Below are positions 20,623-33,242 of a stretch of DNA of 64,000 bases, in pieces. Origin of the DNA: Streptomyces chumphonensis (GTDB lineage Bacteria > Actinomycetota > Actinomycetes > Streptomycetales > Streptomycetaceae). The DNA lies in contig NZ_JACXYU010000005.1 in assembly GCF_014779715.1 (NCBI RefSeq), positions 186,001-250,000 on the forward strand. Reading direction: 5' to 3'. The notes under the pieces were generated by a model that saw nothing but the letters and a program-made list of their open reading frames with translations, made no database searches and was not told the origin of the DNA. Made by a program: the position numbers and the translations under genes. How positions within the stretch are numbered: the stretch's first letter is position 1; every line of letters begins with the position of its first letter.

Positions 20623-20716
20623 CACGCGGGGGACGGCTGCGCAACAGCTTGCCGACACGCCGTCGGGATGCGGTCGGGACGCGGTCGGTTCGCCGTGGAG
20701 GGGCGGCCGGGACGGC

Positions 20717-21268
20717 TCAGGTCACCGCCGACAGGTCGACGTCCGCCCAGCGCGGCCCGACTCCGGTGAGCGTCACCGCACGGACGTCGACGCCACCGTC
20801 CTCCGCGCCGTCGGCCGGCCGGGGCTCCGGGACGTCGGTGCCGAGGGTGCGGCCGATCACCACGTGCAGGCGGTCCTCCGTCAGCTCCTCGACCTTGCCC
20901 TCGCCCCACTCCACGACGACGACGGACTCGGGCAGCGAGACGTCCAGGTCCAGGTCCTCCATCTCCTCCAGCCCACCGCCGAGCCGGTAGGCGTCGACGT
21001 GGACGAGCGGCGGGCCGCCCCCCGTCGGGGGGTGCACACGGGCGATGACGAACGTCGGCGAGGTGACGGCGCCGCGCACGCCCAGCCCCTCCCCCAGCCC
21101 TCGGGCGAGCGTCGTCTTCCCGGCGCCCAGCTCGCCGGAGAGCAGCACCAGATCCCCGGCGCGCAGGAGACCGGCGAGGTCGCGGCCCAACTCCCGCATG
21201 CGCTCGGGCGTGCTGACCGTGAGCCGGGCCTCGGCCCGGGGTGTGGCCGTCTGTGTGGCTTCGTGCAT
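20717..21268 (-). CDS. tsaE: tRNA threonylcarbamoyladenosine biosynthesis ATPase TsaE
   Basis: The 183-residue product has the Walker A motif GELGAGKTTLARGLGEGL (about residues 44-61), followed by SPTFVIARVH and a Walker-B-like VHVDAYRL. The family norm is about 155 residues; the extra length is a C-terminal tail. TsaE couples ATP hydrolysis to the TsaBD complex. TAGCAT ends 7 nt before the ATG, so translation may be leaderless. It is separated from tsaB by the plus-strand membrane protein gene and lies downstream of the hydrolase gene. Confidence 0.95.
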   Translation of the reverse strand: MHEATQTATPRAEARLTVSTPERMRELGRDLAGLLRAGDLVLLSGELGAGKTTLARGLGEGLGVRGAVTSPTFVIARVHPPTGGGPPLVHVDAYRLGGGLEEMEDLDLDVSLPESVVVVEWGEGKVEELTEDRLHVVIGRTLGTDVPEPRPADGAEDGGVDVRAVTLTGVGPRWADVDLSAVT

Positions 21269-21278
21269 GGCTCCGATG

Positions 21279-22412
21279 CTAGGCCGTGCCGGGCGCCCGT
21301 GCGGCGCCCTCCGGCCCGGCGGTGTCCAGCAGGGCGCGCAGGAGGGCGTTGACCTCCTCGGGGCGTTCGAGCATCAGCAGGTGTCCGGTGTCGGGCAGGA
21401 TCTCCAGGCGGGCGCCGGGCAGCGCGGCGGCGATGGCCTCGCTGTGCGGCTGCGGGGTGAGCTGGTCCCGGTCCCCGGCGGCCACCAGGGCCGGTCGGCC
21501 CGCGAAGGCGGCGAGGGCGGCGGTCTGCTCGTGCCCCTCGAAGGCGGGGTAGAACTCGGCGACGACGTCGATCGGCGTCGCCTCGATCAGCCGCTCCGCG
21601 AACCGGGACACGGCCGGGTCGACCGCGCGGGGCGTGCCGAAGGAGTAGTGCCGCACCAGCCCGGCCAGCAGGTCGGCGCCGGCCTCCCGGCCGCGCTCCA
21701 CCAGCGCCGGGTGCGCGGAGAGCAGTTCGAGGACGCCCGGCAGCACGCGGCGCACCGCGCGCACCCCGGCGGCCGGGAGGCCGTAGGTCACCTCGGCCAG
21801 GCCCCCCGCCGAGGTGCCGAGGAACGCGGCCCCGGCGACGCGCCGCTTCACCCACGCGGGGTACTGGGCGGCGAGCGTCATCATCGTCATGCCGCCCATG
21901 GAGTGGCCGACGAGCACCACGGGCCCGCGCGGTGCCGCCGCGTCCAGCACGGCCCTCAGGTCCCGGCCGAGCCGGTGGAGCAGCTCCGGGGCGTCCTCCG
22001 GACGGTCGGCGCCGCCGCGCCCGGACCGGCCGTGGCCGCGCTGGTCCCAGTAGACGGCGCGCACCCCGAGGGCGCGCAGGGCGGCGCGCTGGAAGTGCCA
22101 GGAGTCCTGGTTGAGGCAGTAGCCGTGGCTGAGGACGACGGTGAGGGCGCCGTCGGCGGTGGCGCCGGTGGCCCCGTCGGCTTCGGGAGCGTCCGTCTCG
22201 TAGTACAGCTCGGTCCCGTCGTCGGCGTGGACGGTGCCGGGGACGCCGCGCAGGGTGCCGTAGGGGCCCTGCGCGTCCAGGGAGAGGCGGGCCCGGCGGC
22301 GGACCGTGCGGTGCACCGTCAGCCGTTCGACGGCCACGCCGGCCGCGACGACGCCGAGCGCGGCACCGGCGAGCCCGGCCCGGCGGCGCGGGCTCATGTC
22401 CCCCAGGCCCAT
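21279..22412 (-). CDS. Alpha/beta hydrolase
   Basis: The 377-residue product has a nucleophile elbow in [17 protein letters not shown] and an oxyanion region near [17 protein letters not shown]. The C-terminal catalytic His is in [15 protein letters not shown]. The N-terminus (residues ~10-32, [21 protein letters not shown]) is hydrophobic and may anchor it to the membrane. It follows alr by only 4 bp and precedes tsaE by 10 bp, so the three genes form an operon-like run. The substrate is unknown. Confidence 0.92.
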   Translation of the reverse strand: MGLGDMSPRRRAGLAGAALGVVAAGVAVERLTVHRTVRRRARLSLDAQGPYGTLRGVPGTVHADDGTELYYETDAPEADGATGATADGALTVVLSHGYCLNQDSWHFQRAALRALGVRAVYWDQRGHGRSGRGGADRPEDAPELLHRLGRDLRAVLDAAAPRGPVVLVGHSMGGMTMMTLAAQYPAWVKRRVAGAAFLGTSAGGLAEVTYGLPAAGVRAVRRVLPGVLELLSAHPALVERGREAGADLLAGLVRHYSFGTPRAVDPAVSRFAERLIEATPIDVVAEFYPAFEGHEQTAALAAFAGRPALVAAGDRDQLTPQPHSEAIAAALPGARLEILPDTGHLLMLERPEEVNALLRALLDTAGPEGAARAPGTA

Positions 22413-22416
22413 GGCC

Positions 22417-23589
22417 CTACCCGGCCCCGGCGTCGGACTCGGCGTTCAGGTGGACGCGGGGGACGCGGGCGCCGACGCGGGTGACGATCTCGTACCCGAT
22501 CGTGCCGACGGCCCGCGCCCAGTCCTCCGCCGTCGGCTCGCCGGCGTCGCCGGGGCCGAACAGGACCGCCTCGTCGCCCGCCTCGGCGCGGTCGCCCCCG
22601 AGGTCCACGACGAACTGGTCCATCGCCACGCGTCCGGCCACCGTCCGCAGCTTCCCGGCGACGAGGACGGGACCGCGGCCCGACGCGTGCCGGGGGACGC
22701 CGTCGGCGTAACCGGCCGGGACGAGGGCCAGCGTCGTCGGACCCGGCGTGGTGTAGCCGAACCCGTAGGAGACGCCGTGCCCGCCGGGCACCCGCTTCAC
22801 GTTCGCCAGGTCGGCGCTGAGCCGCATGGCCGGGCGCAGCCCGAAGTCCTCCGGCACCCCGATCTCGGGGGCGGGCGAGAGCCCGTAGACGGAGACGCCG
22901 GGGCGCACGAGGTCGAAGTGGGACGCGGGGAGGCTGAGCGTGGCGGGCGAGTTGGCCAGGTGCCGGACCTCGGGGCGCAGCCCGGCCCGCTCGGCCCGGG
23001 CCAGCGCCTCACGGAACGCGGTCAGCTGCGCGGCGATCGAGGGGTGGCCCGGCTCGTCGGCGCAGGCGAAGTGCGACCAGAGGCCGGTGACGCGCACGGC
23101 GCCCTCCGCCTCGGCGGCGCGGGCGGCGGCCACCAGGTCCGGCCAGTCGGCGGGCTGGCAGCCGTTGCGGCCCAGCCCGGTGTCGGCCTTGAGGTGGACG
23201 CGGGCGGTGCGGCCCGTCGCCCGGGCGGCGGCCACGATCTCGTCCAGCGCCCACCGCGCGCTCGCGGAGACGTCGATGTCCGCCTCGACGGCGCGCGCCC
23301 AGGGGCCGCCGGGTGTCCACAGCCACGCCAGCAGCGGGCCGGTGTCGCCGGCCGCGCGCAGGGCCAGCGCCTCCTCGGGGGTGGCGGTGCCCAGCCAGTC
23401 GGCCCCGGCCAGGCGGGCGGCGCGGGCGCACGGGAGCAGGCCGTGCCCGTAGGCGTCCGCCTTGACGACCGCCATGAGCCCCGCGCCTCCGGTGGCCCGG
23501 TCCCGCAGCGCCCGCACGTTCGCGCGCACGGCGGCGAGGTCGATCTCGGCCCGGACGCGCGGCGGACGGAAGGCGGGTGCGCTGTTCAC
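22417..23589 (-). CDS. alr: Alanine racemase
   Basis: The 390-residue PLP enzyme supplies D-alanine for peptidoglycan. The PLP-binding Lys43 lies in [11 protein letters not shown]. The second catalytic base is expected in [11 protein letters not shown], and the C-terminal beta domain begins about residue 245. The start is GTG at 23589. It lies 12 bp downstream of the nnrD/E gene on the same strand. The arrangement nnr-alr-hydrolase-tsaE is typical of actinobacteria. Confidence 0.96.
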   Translation of the reverse strand: MNSAPAFRPPRVRAEIDLAAVRANVRALRDRATGGAGLMAVVKADAYGHGLLPCARAARLAGADWLGTATPEEALALRAAGDTGPLLAWLWTPGGPWARAVEADIDVSASARWALDEIVAAARATGRTARVHLKADTGLGRNGCQPADWPDLVAAARAAEAEGAVRVTGLWSHFACADEPGHPSIAAQLTAFREALARAERAGLRPEVRHLANSPATLSLPASHFDLVRPGVSVYGLSPAPEIGVPEDFGLRPAMRLSADLANVKRVPGGHGVSYGFGYTTPGPTTLALVPAGYADGVPRHASGRGPVLVAGKLRTVAGRVAMDQFVVDLGGDRAEAGDEAVLFGPGDAGEPTAEDWARAVGTIGYEIVTRVGARVPRVHLNAESDAGAG

Positions 23590-23601
23590 GGCACCAGTGT
23601 C

Positions 23602-25059
23602 TCAGGCACGCCGCGGGCGGGCCGCGCACACCTCGCGCCAGGCCGCCGGGAGGGCGGCGGCGACGTCGGACGCGGCGGGCGGCGCCGGGGCCGTCCGGCC
23701 CGCCACCCCGTGCAGGTGGGCCCCGGCGGCGGCGGCGTCCCGGGCGTCGAGCCCGGCGGCGAGCAGCGCGCCGATCAGGCCGGAGAGGACGTCGCCGCTC
23801 CCGGCGGTGGCGAGCCAGCCGGTGCCGGTGGGGTTGGCCCGCACGGGTCCGCCGTCCGGTCCGGCGACGAGCGTGGCGGAGCCCTTGAGCAGGACGGTCG
23901 CCCGGTAGCGGTCGGCCAGGCGCCGCACGGCGTCGAGCATGCCCGCCTCGACGGCGGCCCGGGAGGTGTCCAGCAGGGCGGCGGCCTCACCGGCGTGCGG
24001 GGTCAGCACCGTCGGGGCCCGGCGGGCCCGCACGGCGTCGACGTCGGCCAGGCGGAGCCCGTCGGCGTCGATCAGCACCGGGACGTCGGCGTCCAGCACC
24101 TCGCGGACGGCCCGCTCGGCCCCGGCGCCGTCGCCCAGTCCCGAGCCGACGGCCCACGCCTGCACCCGGCCCGTGTGCTCCGGAGAACCGTCGGTGACCA
24201 GCGCCTCGGGGTGCCGTGCGAGCACCTCGGCGGCGGCCGTCCCCGCGTAGCGCACGGCCCCGGCGCCGCCGCGCAGCGCCCCGGAGACGGCCAGCACGGC
24301 GGCGCCGGGGTACCGCGCCGAGCCGGCGGCGACGCCCACGACGCCCCGCCGGTACTTGTCGGTGTCGGTGCCCGGCCGGGGCAGCAGGGCGGCCACGTCG
24401 GCGTGCTGGAGCGCCACCACGTCGGGGGTGGCGGGCAGGTACGGCGCCAGGCCGATGTCGACGAGCCGCACCGCCCCGGCGTGGCTGCGGGCGGGCTCGA
24501 CGAGCAGGCCGGGCTTCCACGCCCCGAACGTCACCGTCGCCGCCGCCCGGACGGCCTCGCCGTCCACCTCGCCGGTGTCGGCGTTCACCCCGCTGGGCAG
24601 GTCCACGGCGAGGACGGGGGCGGTGACGCCGCGCAGCAGGCGGGCGGCGTTCTCCCGCAGACCTCCCCGGCCGCCGATGCCGGTGATGCCGTCCAGCACC
24701 AGGTCGGCCCCGCCCAGCACGGCCCTACCCGACGCGGCCTCCTCGGCCCCGACGGCACGGCCGCCGGCCCGGCGGAGCGCGGCGAGCCCGCCGGGGTGGA
24801 CGCGGTCGGGGCTGAGCAGCACGGCGGTGACCCCGGCGCCGCGCCGCGCGAGCCGGGCGCCCGCGTACAGGGCGTCGCCGCCGTTGTCGCCGCTGCCGAC
24901 GAGGAGGGCGACGCGGGTGCCGTAGACGCGGCCGAGCAGGTCGGCCGCGGCGGCGGCCAGGCCGGCGGCGGCCCGTCGCATGAGGGCGCCCTCGGGGAGC
25001 CGCGCCATCAGCTCCCGCTCGGCGTGCCGTACGACCTCGACCCGGTAGGCGTTCCGCAT
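23602..25059 (-). CDS. nnrD: Bifunctional NAD(P)HX epimerase/dehydratase
   Basis: From the chosen ATG ([17 protein letters not shown]) the product has 485 residues. The N-terminal YjeF_N epimerase domain (residues ~1-215) has [21 protein letters not shown] and [14 protein letters not shown]. The C-terminal ADP/ATP-dependent dehydratase domain (~225-480) has [12 protein letters not shown] and [21 protein letters not shown] with the catalytic Asp. It repairs hydrated nicotinamide cofactors. TACGCT ends 7 nt before the ATG, a likely leaderless start. The longer open frame upstream overlaps the acpS region and lacks homology. Confidence 0.95.
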   Translation of the reverse strand: MRNAYRVEVVRHAERELMARLPEGALMRRAAAGLAAAAADLLGRVYGTRVALLVGSGDNGGDALYAGARLARRGAGVTAVLLSPDRVHPGGLAALRRAGGRAVGAEEAASGRAVLGGADLVLDGITGIGGRGGLRENAARLLRGVTAPVLAVDLPSGVNADTGEVDGEAVRAAATVTFGAWKPGLLVEPARSHAGAVRLVDIGLAPYLPATPDVVALQHADVAALLPRPGTDTDKYRRGVVGVAAGSARYPGAAVLAVSGALRGGAGAVRYAGTAAAEVLARHPEALVTDGSPEHTGRVQAWAVGSGLGDGAGAERAVREVLDADVPVLIDADGLRLADVDAVRARRAPTVLTPHAGEAAALLDTSRAAVEAGMLDAVRRLADRYRATVLLKGSATLVAGPDGGPVRANPTGTGWLATAGSGDVLSGLIGALLAAGLDARDAAAAGAHLHGVAGRTAPAPPAASDVAAALPAAWREVCAARPRRA

Positions 25060-25127
25060 GGCCGCCAGCGTAGGCCGTCCGCGCGGTGGACGCCCGGGGC
25101 ACAGGTGACGCCGGGGGCGCCGGGCGG

Positions 25128-25496
25128 TTACGCCTCGGCGATGACGACGGCCGAGGCCACGCCCGCGTCGTGGCTGAGCGAGACGTGCCAACGCCGCACG
25201 CCGAGCAGCGCGGCGCGGTCCGCGACCGTGCCCCGCACGACCAGGGACGGCGCGCCGGTGTCGGCCGTCAGCACCTCCGCGTCCGTCCAGCGCAGCCCCC
25301 GGGGCGCGCCCAGGGCCTTGGCCAGCGCCTCCTTCGCCGCGAACCGGGCGGCCAGGGAGGCCACCCCGCGCCGCTCGCCGCTGGGCAGGAACTGCTCAGC
25401 GGGGAGGAACAGCCGTTCCGCCAGCGCCGGGGTCCGTTCCAGCGACTGCGCGAAGCGGTCGATCTCGGCGACATCGATCCCCACCCCCACGATCAC
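25128..25496 (-). CDS. acpS: Holo-[acyl-carrier-protein] synthase
   Basis: The 122-residue product is of normal AcpS length. [17 protein letters not shown] carries the Mg-binding Asp and [12 protein letters not shown] the catalytic Glu/Lys pair. It transfers 4'-phosphopantetheine from CoA to acyl carrier protein. It starts at GTG 7 bp after the glmS stop; the RBS-like GGTGGAG lies inside the end of glmS, so translation is probably coupled. Confidence 0.96.
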   Translation of the reverse strand: MIVGVGIDVAEIDRFAQSLERTPALAERLFLPAEQFLPSGERRGVASLAARFAAKEALAKALGAPRGLRWTDAEVLTADTGAPSLVVRGTVADRAALLGVRRWHVSLSHDAGVASAVVIAEA

Positions 25497-25503
25497 GGTG
25501 CGC

Positions 25504-27351
<1,848 letters not shown>

Positions 27352-27519
27352 GGCACGGCAGCCTACGCGGTGCCGTGCGGCGTGCCCGTGAGGGCGCCGG
27401 GGAACCTCCGGCCGCGCCGTACGGCTCCGGCGCGGGCGTCCGGTATCGCACAGGGGCGCGCGGACGGCCTCCAGCGCCCCCGGATGAGCGTCCGCGCCGG
27501 GCGGGCGCACAATGGGCGC

Positions 27520-28548
27520 GTGCCCCGCTCACCTGGCCCGTCCGTGCCCCCCGCCGACCTCCGGCCCGGGGAGTCCCCGCCCCCGCCGCCGTCCCCCGGG
27601 CGGCGCCGCGCCGACGTCACCCCGTACGTGGACCTCAGCCGCGCCGAGTGGAGCGCGCTGCGGGAGCGGACGCCGCTGCCCCTGACGGCCGAGGAGGTCG
27701 AGCGGCTGCGCGGCCTCGGCGACGTCGTCGACCTCGACGAGGTCCGCGACATCTACCTGCCGCTCTCCCGGCTGCTGAACCTCTACGTCGGCGCCACGCA
27801 CGGACTGCGCGGCGCGCTGAACACCTTCCTCGGCGAGGGCGCCCAGCCGGGCACCCCGTTCGTGATCGGCGTGGCCGGGAGCGTCGCCGTCGGCAAGTCC
27901 ACGACGGCGCGGCTCCTCCAGGCCCTGCTGGCCCGCTGGCCCGAACACCCCCGCGTGGAGCTGGTGACGACCGACGGCTTCCTGCTGCCCAACGCCGAAC
28001 TGCACCGGCGCGGGCTGATGTCGCGCAAGGGCTTCCCCGAGTCCTACGACCGCCGCGCCCTCACCCGCTTCGTGGCGGACGTCAAGGCGGGCCGCGAGGA
28101 GGTCTCCGCCCCCGTCTACTCGCACCTCATCTACGACATCGTGCCCGGCAAGCGGCTCACCGTGCGCCGCCCCGACATCCTCATCGTCGAGGGGCTGAAC
28201 GTGCTCCAGCCCGCGCTGCCCGGCACGGACGGCCGCACCCGCGTCGCCGTCGCGGACTACTTCGACTTCTCCGTCTACGTCGACGCGCGGCTGGAGGACA
28301 TCGAGCGCTGGTACCTGGAACGGTTCCGCAAACTGCGGCGCACGGCGTTCCAGAACCCCTTCTCCTACTTCCGCAGGTACACCCAGGTCTCGGAGGAGGA
28401 AGCGCTGGACTACGCGCGCGGCACCTGGCGGGACATCAACCGCCCGAACCTGAAGGAGAACATCGTGCCGACGCGCGGCCGGGCCAACCTGGTGCTGCGC
28501 AAGGGCGCCGACCACACGGTCCAGCGCCTCTCGCTGCGCAAGCTCTGA
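27520..28548 (+). CDS. coaA: Type I pantothenate kinase
   Basis: The 342-residue product phosphorylates pantothenate in CoA synthesis. The P-loop is [44 protein letters not shown] and the C-terminal [15 protein letters not shown] are conserved. The GTG start is chosen because CACAAT ends 6 nt before it. An in-frame ATG at 27484 would add 12 residues, and neither start has an RBS. The first ~30 residues are a variable Pro-rich extension before [13 protein letters not shown]. It is divergent from glmS and convergent with glmM. Confidence 0.95.
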   Translation: MPRSPGPSVPPADLRPGESPPPPPSPGRRRADVTPYVDLSRAEWSALRERTPLPLTAEEVERLRGLGDVVDLDEVRDIYLPLSRLLNLYVGATHGLRGALNTFLGEGAQPGTPFVIGVAGSVAVGKSTTARLLQALLARWPEHPRVELVTTDGFLLPNAELHRRGLMSRKGFPESYDRRALTRFVADVKAGREEVSAPVYSHLIYDIVPGKRLTVRRPDILIVEGLNVLQPALPGTDGRTRVAVADYFDFSVYVDARLEDIERWYLERFRKLRRTAFQNPFSYFRRYTQVSEEEALDYARGTWRDINRPNLKENIVPTRGRANLVLRKGADHTVQRLSLRKL

Positions 28549-28577
28549 CGTCCCCCGGGCCCCGCTCCGAGCCGGTC

Positions 28578-28608
28578 GGGGCGGGGCGGGGCGGGGCGGG
28601 CGGGCGGG
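28578..28608 (+). repeat. G-run array with quadruplex potential
   Basis: Four GGGG runs and three GGG runs are separated by single C bases, between the convergent coaA and glmM stop codons. Single-nucleotide loops would give a very stable quadruplex in the coaA mRNA or the coding strand. Confidence 0.7.
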
Positions 28609-28610
28609 TG

Positions 28611-29969
28611 TCAGCCCAGGGCGGACTTCACGGCGTCGGCCAGCCGCCCGGCCACGGCGTGGGCCTGCTCGATGTCCGCCGCCTCGACCATCACCCGCAC
28701 CAGCGGCTCGGTGCCGGAGGGCCGCAGCAGCACGCGTCCGGTCGCGCCCAGCTCCCGCTCCGCGTCCGTGACGGCCGCGCCCAGCTCCGCCGAGGTGGCC
28801 ACCCGCGACTTGTCGACGTTCGGCACGTTGATCAGCACCTGCGGCAGCCGCTCCATGACGCCCACCAGTTCGGCGAGCGTCCGGCCCGTCGCGGCGACGC
28901 GGGCGGCCAGCAGCAGGCCGGTCAGCGTGCCGTCGCCCGTCGTGGCGTGGTCGAGGGCGATGACGTGCCCGGACTGCTCGCCGCCCAGGGAGAACCCGCC
29001 GCGCTTGAGCTCCTCCAGCACGTACCGGTCGCCCACCGCCGTCTGCACGAGGGTCAGCCCCTCACGTTCCATGGCGAGCTTGAAGCCCAGGTTGGACATG
29101 ACGGTCGCCACCACGGTGTCGCCGCGCAGGGTGCCGGCCTCCCGCATGCCGAGGGCCAGGACGGCGAGGATCTGGTCGCCGTCGACCTCCTCGCCCCGCG
29201 CGTCCACCGCCAGGCAGCGGTCGGCGTCACCGTCGTGCGCGACGCCCAGGTCCGCGCCGTGCTCGACGACGGCCGCGCGCAGGCCCTCCAGGTGGGTCGA
29301 GCCGCACTCGGCGTTGATGTTCAGGCCGTCGGGCTCGGCGCCGATGGTGACGACCTCCGCGCCGGCCCGGGCGAAGGCCTCCGGCGACACGCGCGCCGCG
29401 GCGCCGTGCGCGCCGTCGATGACGACCTTCAGCCCGTCCAGGCGGTTGGGCAGGACGCCCACGAGGTGCGCGACGTAGCCGTCGAAGCCCTCGCCGTGGT
29501 CCCGGACCCGGCCGACGCCCGCGCCCGTCGGGCGCTGCCAGGGCTCGCCCGCGGCGTGCTCGTGGTACGTCGCCTCGATGCGGTCCTCCAGCTCGTCGGG
29601 GAGCTTGTGACCGCCCCGGGCGAAGAACTTCACCCCGTTGTCCGGCATGGGGTTGTGGCTCGCGGAGAGCATGACGCCCAGGTCCGCCCCGAGCGACCCG
29701 GTCAGGTAGGCGACGGCCGGGGTGGGCAGCACACCGACGCGCAGGACGTCCACGCCCGCGCTGGCCAGCCCCGCCACGACGGCGGCCTCCAGGAACTCCC
29801 CCGAGGCGCGCGGGTCGCGCCCCACCACGGCCACCGGTCGGTGCCCCTCGAACGAACCGGCCTCACCCAGCACGTGGGCCGCCGCCACGGACAGGCCCAG
29901 CGCCATCTCGGCCGTCAGATCCACGTTCGCGACCCCGCGCACGCCGTCCGTTCCGAAGAGTCGTCCCAC
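28611..29969 (-). CDS. glmM: Phosphoglucosamine mutase
   Basis: The 452-residue product interconverts glucosamine-6-phosphate and glucosamine-1-phosphate. The N-terminal [14 protein letters not shown] is diagnostic. The phosphoserine loop is [16 protein letters not shown] (Ser104), the metal-binding loop is [13 protein letters not shown], and the C-terminal phosphate-binding segment is [14 protein letters not shown]. It lies downstream of rpsI on the same strand with a terminator hairpin between, which is the common Streptomyces order rplM-rpsI-glmM. Confidence 0.97.
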   Translation of the reverse strand: MGRLFGTDGVRGVANVDLTAEMALGLSVAAAHVLGEAGSFEGHRPVAVVGRDPRASGEFLEAAVVAGLASAGVDVLRVGVLPTPAVAYLTGSLGADLGVMLSASHNPMPDNGVKFFARGGHKLPDELEDRIEATYHEHAAGEPWQRPTGAGVGRVRDHGEGFDGYVAHLVGVLPNRLDGLKVVIDGAHGAAARVSPEAFARAGAEVVTIGAEPDGLNINAECGSTHLEGLRAAVVEHGADLGVAHDGDADRCLAVDARGEEVDGDQILAVLALGMREAGTLRGDTVVATVMSNLGFKLAMEREGLTLVQTAVGDRYVLEELKRGGFSLGGEQSGHVIALDHATTGDGTLTGLLLAARVAATGRTLAELVGVMERLPQVLINVPNVDKSRVATSAELGAAVTDAERELGATGRVLLRPSGTEPLVRVMVEAADIEQAHAVAGRLADAVKSALG

Positions 29970-30164
29970 CGTGGTACCTCCGAGAGTTCGAGCCGACGCC
30001 GCCGACGGATAACCGAAGCGGCGCCCTGTGCAAGGTATGACCAGAAAAGCGCGGCCTCAGACCGGGATTCACTGGTTCTTTCCGGTATACGCCACCTGTA
30101 TCCCGGAACTGCCGACCATCCGGGACGGACCGCGCGCGGCACGCGCGGCCCGTCCGGATAGGGG

Positions 30165-30200
30165 AACGCCCCGGCGGCACGGATGTACCGCCGGGGCGTT
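30165..30200 (-). terminator. Terminator of rplM-rpsI
   Basis: A 13-bp perfect stem (AACGCCCCGGCGG and complement) with a 10-nt loop lies about 20 bp after the rpsI stop. A second GC-rich inverted repeat (about 30119-30158) follows it before glmM. Confidence 0.82.
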
Positions 30201-30221
30201 CGGAGCGCGGCGCGCGAGGCG

Positions 30222-30737
30222 TCAGCGCTTGCTGTACTGCGTACCCTTACGGGCCTTCTTGAGACCGGCCTTCTTGCGCTCGACGGCGCGGGCGTCACGG
30301 GTGAGGAAGCCGGCCTTCTTGAGCGGGCCGCGGTTGTTCTCCACGTCCGCCTCGTTCAGGGCACGGGCCACGCCCAGGCGCAGCGCACCGGCCTGACCGG
30401 AGATGCCGCCGCCGCTGATGCGGGCGACGACGTCGTAGCGGTCGTCCAGCTCGAGCACCTTGAAGGGCTCGTTGACTTCCTGCTGGTGCACCTTGTTGGG
30501 GAAGTAGGTCTCCAGGGTGCGACCGTTGATCTTCCACTTGCCGCTGCCCGGCACGATGCGCACGCGGGCGATGGCGTTCTTGCGGCGCCCGGTGCCGGCA
30601 CCCGGCAGCGGGTCGCCGAAGCGGGAGGCGAGCGACTCGGTCGAGTACTCGCCCTCGACGCCCTCGGGCGTCTCGGTGCTGTAGTGCTCGATGTCCTCGG
30701 TGTCGACGACGGGGGTCTCAGCGGTGGTCTCGGCCAC
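30222..30737 (-). CDS. rpsI: 30S ribosomal protein S9
   Basis: The 171-residue product is longer than the ~130-residue family norm because of an acidic N-terminal extension (residues 1-~48, [19 protein letters not shown]) usual in actinobacteria. The conserved core begins [17 protein letters not shown] and ends with KGTQYSKR, whose basic tail reaches the P-site tRNA. It is cotranscribed with rplM 38 bp upstream. Confidence 0.97.
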   Translation of the reverse strand: MAETTAETPVVDTEDIEHYSTETPEGVEGEYSTESLASRFGDPLPGAGTGRRKNAIARVRIVPGSGKWKINGRTLETYFPNKVHQQEVNEPFKVLELDDRYDVVARISGGGISGQAGALRLGVARALNEADVENNRGPLKKAGFLTRDARAVERKKAGLKKARKGTQYSKR

Positions 30738-30775
30738 GATGCTCCTCGGTTCTCTGTGTTCCGGTAGTGGCCGGA

Positions 30776-31219
30776 TTACTGGCTGATCTGGGTGATCTCG
30801 AACGGTACGGGCTGCTGCGCGCCGTGCGGGTGCTCGGCGCCGCGGTAGACCTTCAGCTTCGAGAGCATCTGGCGGCCCAGCGTGTTCTTGGGGAGCATGC
30901 CCTTGACGGCCTTCTCGACGGCCTTCTCCGGGTTGTTCTCCAGCAGGTCCTCGTAGCGGACGGAGCGGAGACCGCCCGGGTACCCGGAGTGGCGGTAGGC
31001 CAGCTTCTGGGTCCGCTTGTTGCCGGAGAGGTGCACCTTCTCCGCGTTGATGATGATGACGAAGTCACCAGCGTCAACGTGCGGCGCGTACACGGGCTTG
31101 TGCTTGCCGCGGAGGAGGGTCGCGGCCTGCGAGGCCAGACGGCCCAGGACGACGTCCTGCGCGTCGATGACGTGCCACTGGCGCTTGATGTCGCCGGGCT
31201 TGGGGCTGTACGTACGCAC
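30776..31219 (-). CDS. rplM: 50S ribosomal protein L13
   Basis: The 147-residue product starts at GTG ([19 protein letters not shown]), preceded by GAAGG. The frame is open upstream, but the conserved L13 start is here. The L13 signature [21 protein letters not shown] and [11 protein letters not shown] are intact. It is an early 23S rRNA assembly protein. It is the first gene of the rplM-rpsI unit, with a strong vegetative promoter about 180 bp upstream. Confidence 0.97.
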   Translation of the reverse strand: MRTYSPKPGDIKRQWHVIDAQDVVLGRLASQAATLLRGKHKPVYAPHVDAGDFVIIINAEKVHLSGNKRTQKLAYRHSGYPGGLRSVRYEDLLENNPEKAVEKAVKGMLPKNTLGRQMLSKLKVYRGAEHPHGAQQPVPFEITQISQ

Positions 31220-31396
31220 GGTCGTATGCCTTCGCTTCTTCTGAGTGAGTCCTGACAGGGCCACCAGATGGATCACGACAGCCTGGACCGCACGACGGTG
31301 ACGCGGGCCGTGTGCAGATGCTGGTCATCTACCGGTGGGCCGGTGTAGGGCCCCCCTCACGTGAGAATGAGGCAGACCGGTACACAACGATCTCGC

Positions 31397-31426
31397 AGAA
31401 TACCGGCCGCCCCCCGATCGGGTCAA
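31397..31426 (-). promoter_or_regulatory. Vegetative promoter of rplM-rpsI
   Basis: On the minus strand TTGACC, an 18-bp spacer and TATTCT match the HrdB-type consensus. A ~170-nt leader then precedes rplM. Confidence 0.82.
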
Positions 31427-31513
31427 AACCGGGCCGTCCCTCAGCGCTGCGCGGGGAACTCCGCGGTGTCGAGCTCCACGATCCGCCCGTCCGCGAGCGG
31501 CAGCCGGACGGGC

Positions 31514-33142
31514 TCAGCGGGGGCGGGCGACGCGGCGTTCGTCCCAGACGGGCTCCGCGGACTCCCGGACCCGGCCGTCCGCCCCGAAGACGAGGTAGCG
31601 GTCGAAGGAGCGGGCGAACCAGCGGTCGTGGGTGACCGCCAGCACCGTGCCCTGGTACGCCTCCAGCCCGGCCTGGAGGGCCTCGGCGCTCTCCAGGTCC
31701 AGGTTGTCCGTCGGCTCGTCCAGGAGCAGCGCCGTCGCCCCGCCCAGCTCCAGCAGCAGGATCTGGAACCGGGCCTGCTGCCCGCCGGACAGCCGGTCGA
31801 AGGGCTGCTCGGAGGCGCGGTCCAGTTCGTAGCGGCGCAGCGCCGACATCGCCGCGCCCCGGTCCAGCGCGTGTTCCGTCCACAGGATGTCCCGCAGCGG
31901 CCGTCCGGCGAGCTCGGGGTGGGCATGCGTCTGCGCGAAGTGCCCCGGCACGACGCGCGCGCCCAGCCGCCAGCTCCCGGTGTGGGCGACGGGGTGCTCG
32001 GGGTCGTCCGCCAGCAGCCGCAGGAAGTGCGACTTCCCCGACCCGTTCGAGCCGAGGACGGCGACCCGTTCGCCGTAGAACACCTCCAGGTCGAAGGGGT
32101 GCATCAGGCCGGTCAGCCCCAGCCGCTCGCAGGTGACGGCCCGCACCCCCGTGCGTCCGCCGCGCAGCCGCATGGTGATCCGCTGCTCGCGCGGCGGCTC
32201 CTGCGGCGGGCCCGCCTCCTCGAACTTCCGCAGCCGCGTCCGCGCCGCCTGGTAGCGGGAGGCGAGGTCGCTGTTGAACGCGGCCTTGTTCTTGAGCGTG
32301 TTCACCAGCTGCCTGAGCTGCGCGTGCTTCTCGTCCCAGCGCCGCCGCAGCTCCTCGAAGCGGGCGAAGCGCTCGCGCCGGGCCTGGTGGTAGGTGTCGA
32401 AGCCACCGCCGTGCACCCAGACGTCCGAACCGGCCGGGCCGGGCTCGACACTGATGATCTTCTCGGCCGAGCGGGCCAGGAGCTCACGGTCGTGGGAGAT
32501 GAACAGCACGGTCTTGCGGGTCTCCCGCAGCTGCTCCTCCAGCCAGCGCTTGCCGGGGACGTCGAGGTAGTTGTCCGGCTCGTCCAGCAGCAGCACCGCG
32601 TCGGGGCCGCGCAGCAGCGACTCCAGGACGAGGCGCTTCTGCTCGCCGCCGGAGAGCGTGCGCACCTCGCGCCACCGGGCCTTCTCGTAGGGGACGCCGA
32701 GGGCGGCCGTCGTGCAGATGTCCCACTGGGTCTCGGCCTCGTAGCCCCGGACCTCCGCCCAGTCGCTGAGGGCCTGCGCGTACGCGAGCTGCGCGGGCTC
32801 GTCGTCCCGCTCCATGACCGCGAGCTCCGCCGCGTCCACGGCCTGCGCGGCCTCCCGCACGCGGGGCGGGGCGACGGAGACCAGCAGGTCCCGCACCGTG
32901 CGCTCGTCCCGCACCGAGCCGACGAACTGCGGCATCACGCCCAGCCCGCCGGTGACCGCCACCGTGCCGCCGTGCGCCTCGACCTCACCGGCGAGGATGC
33001 GCAGCAGCGTCGTCTTCCCCGCCCCGTTGGCGCCGACCAGCGCGACGGCCGCCCCCTCGCCGACCCGGAACGAGGCGTCGGCCAGCAGCAGCCGCCCGTC
33101 CGGCAGGTAGTACTCGACGTGCGCGGCTTCGAGGTGTCCCAT
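31514..33142 (-). CDS. ABC-F family ATP-binding protein
   Basis: The 542-residue product has two ABC ATPase domains and no membrane segments. Walker A motifs are GANGAGKTTLLR (~residues 36-47) and GSNGSGKSHFLR (~residues 346-357). Signature motifs are LSGGEQKRLVL and LSGGQQARFQI, and Walker B motifs are LLLDEPDNYLD and LLLDEPTDNLD. Between them lies a charged linker (FARFEELRRRWDEKHAQLRQLVN) of the type that enters the ribosomal E site. It is either a translation factor or an antibiotic-resistance ABC-F. CACAAT ends 8 nt before the ATG. It is convergent with no gene and sits upstream of rplM. Confidence 0.93.
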   Translation of the reverse strand: MGHLEAAHVEYYLPDGRLLLADASFRVGEGAAVALVGANGAGKTTLLRILAGEVEAHGGTVAVTGGLGVMPQFVGSVRDERTVRDLLVSVAPPRVREAAQAVDAAELAVMERDDEPAQLAYAQALSDWAEVRGYEAETQWDICTTAALGVPYEKARWREVRTLSGGEQKRLVLESLLRGPDAVLLLDEPDNYLDVPGKRWLEEQLRETRKTVLFISHDRELLARSAEKIISVEPGPAGSDVWVHGGGFDTYHQARRERFARFEELRRRWDEKHAQLRQLVNTLKNKAAFNSDLASRYQAARTRLRKFEEAGPPQEPPREQRITMRLRGGRTGVRAVTCERLGLTGLMHPFDLEVFYGERVAVLGSNGSGKSHFLRLLADDPEHPVAHTGSWRLGARVVPGHFAQTHAHPELAGRPLRDILWTEHALDRGAAMSALRRYELDRASEQPFDRLSGGQQARFQILLLELGGATALLLDEPTDNLDLESAEALQAGLEAYQGTVLAVTHDRWFARSFDRYLVFGADGRVRESAEPVWDERRVARPR

Positions 33143-33242
33143 GAGGCCGGATTGTGGCCGCCGCCGGCGGGGAAAGGCCAACCCTTTTCCCCGCCCCTCC
33201 CGACGGCGGACCCGCGCGGGCGGCCGGTCTAGGATGCGGGCC

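Noticed and set aside
31441..31513. Short minus-strand tail (PVRLPLADGRIVELDTAEFPAQR) after the ABC-F stop
   Set aside because: It looks protein-like, but there is no start codon with an RBS and the ABC-F protein already has a normal C-terminus. It could be a remnant but cannot be supported.
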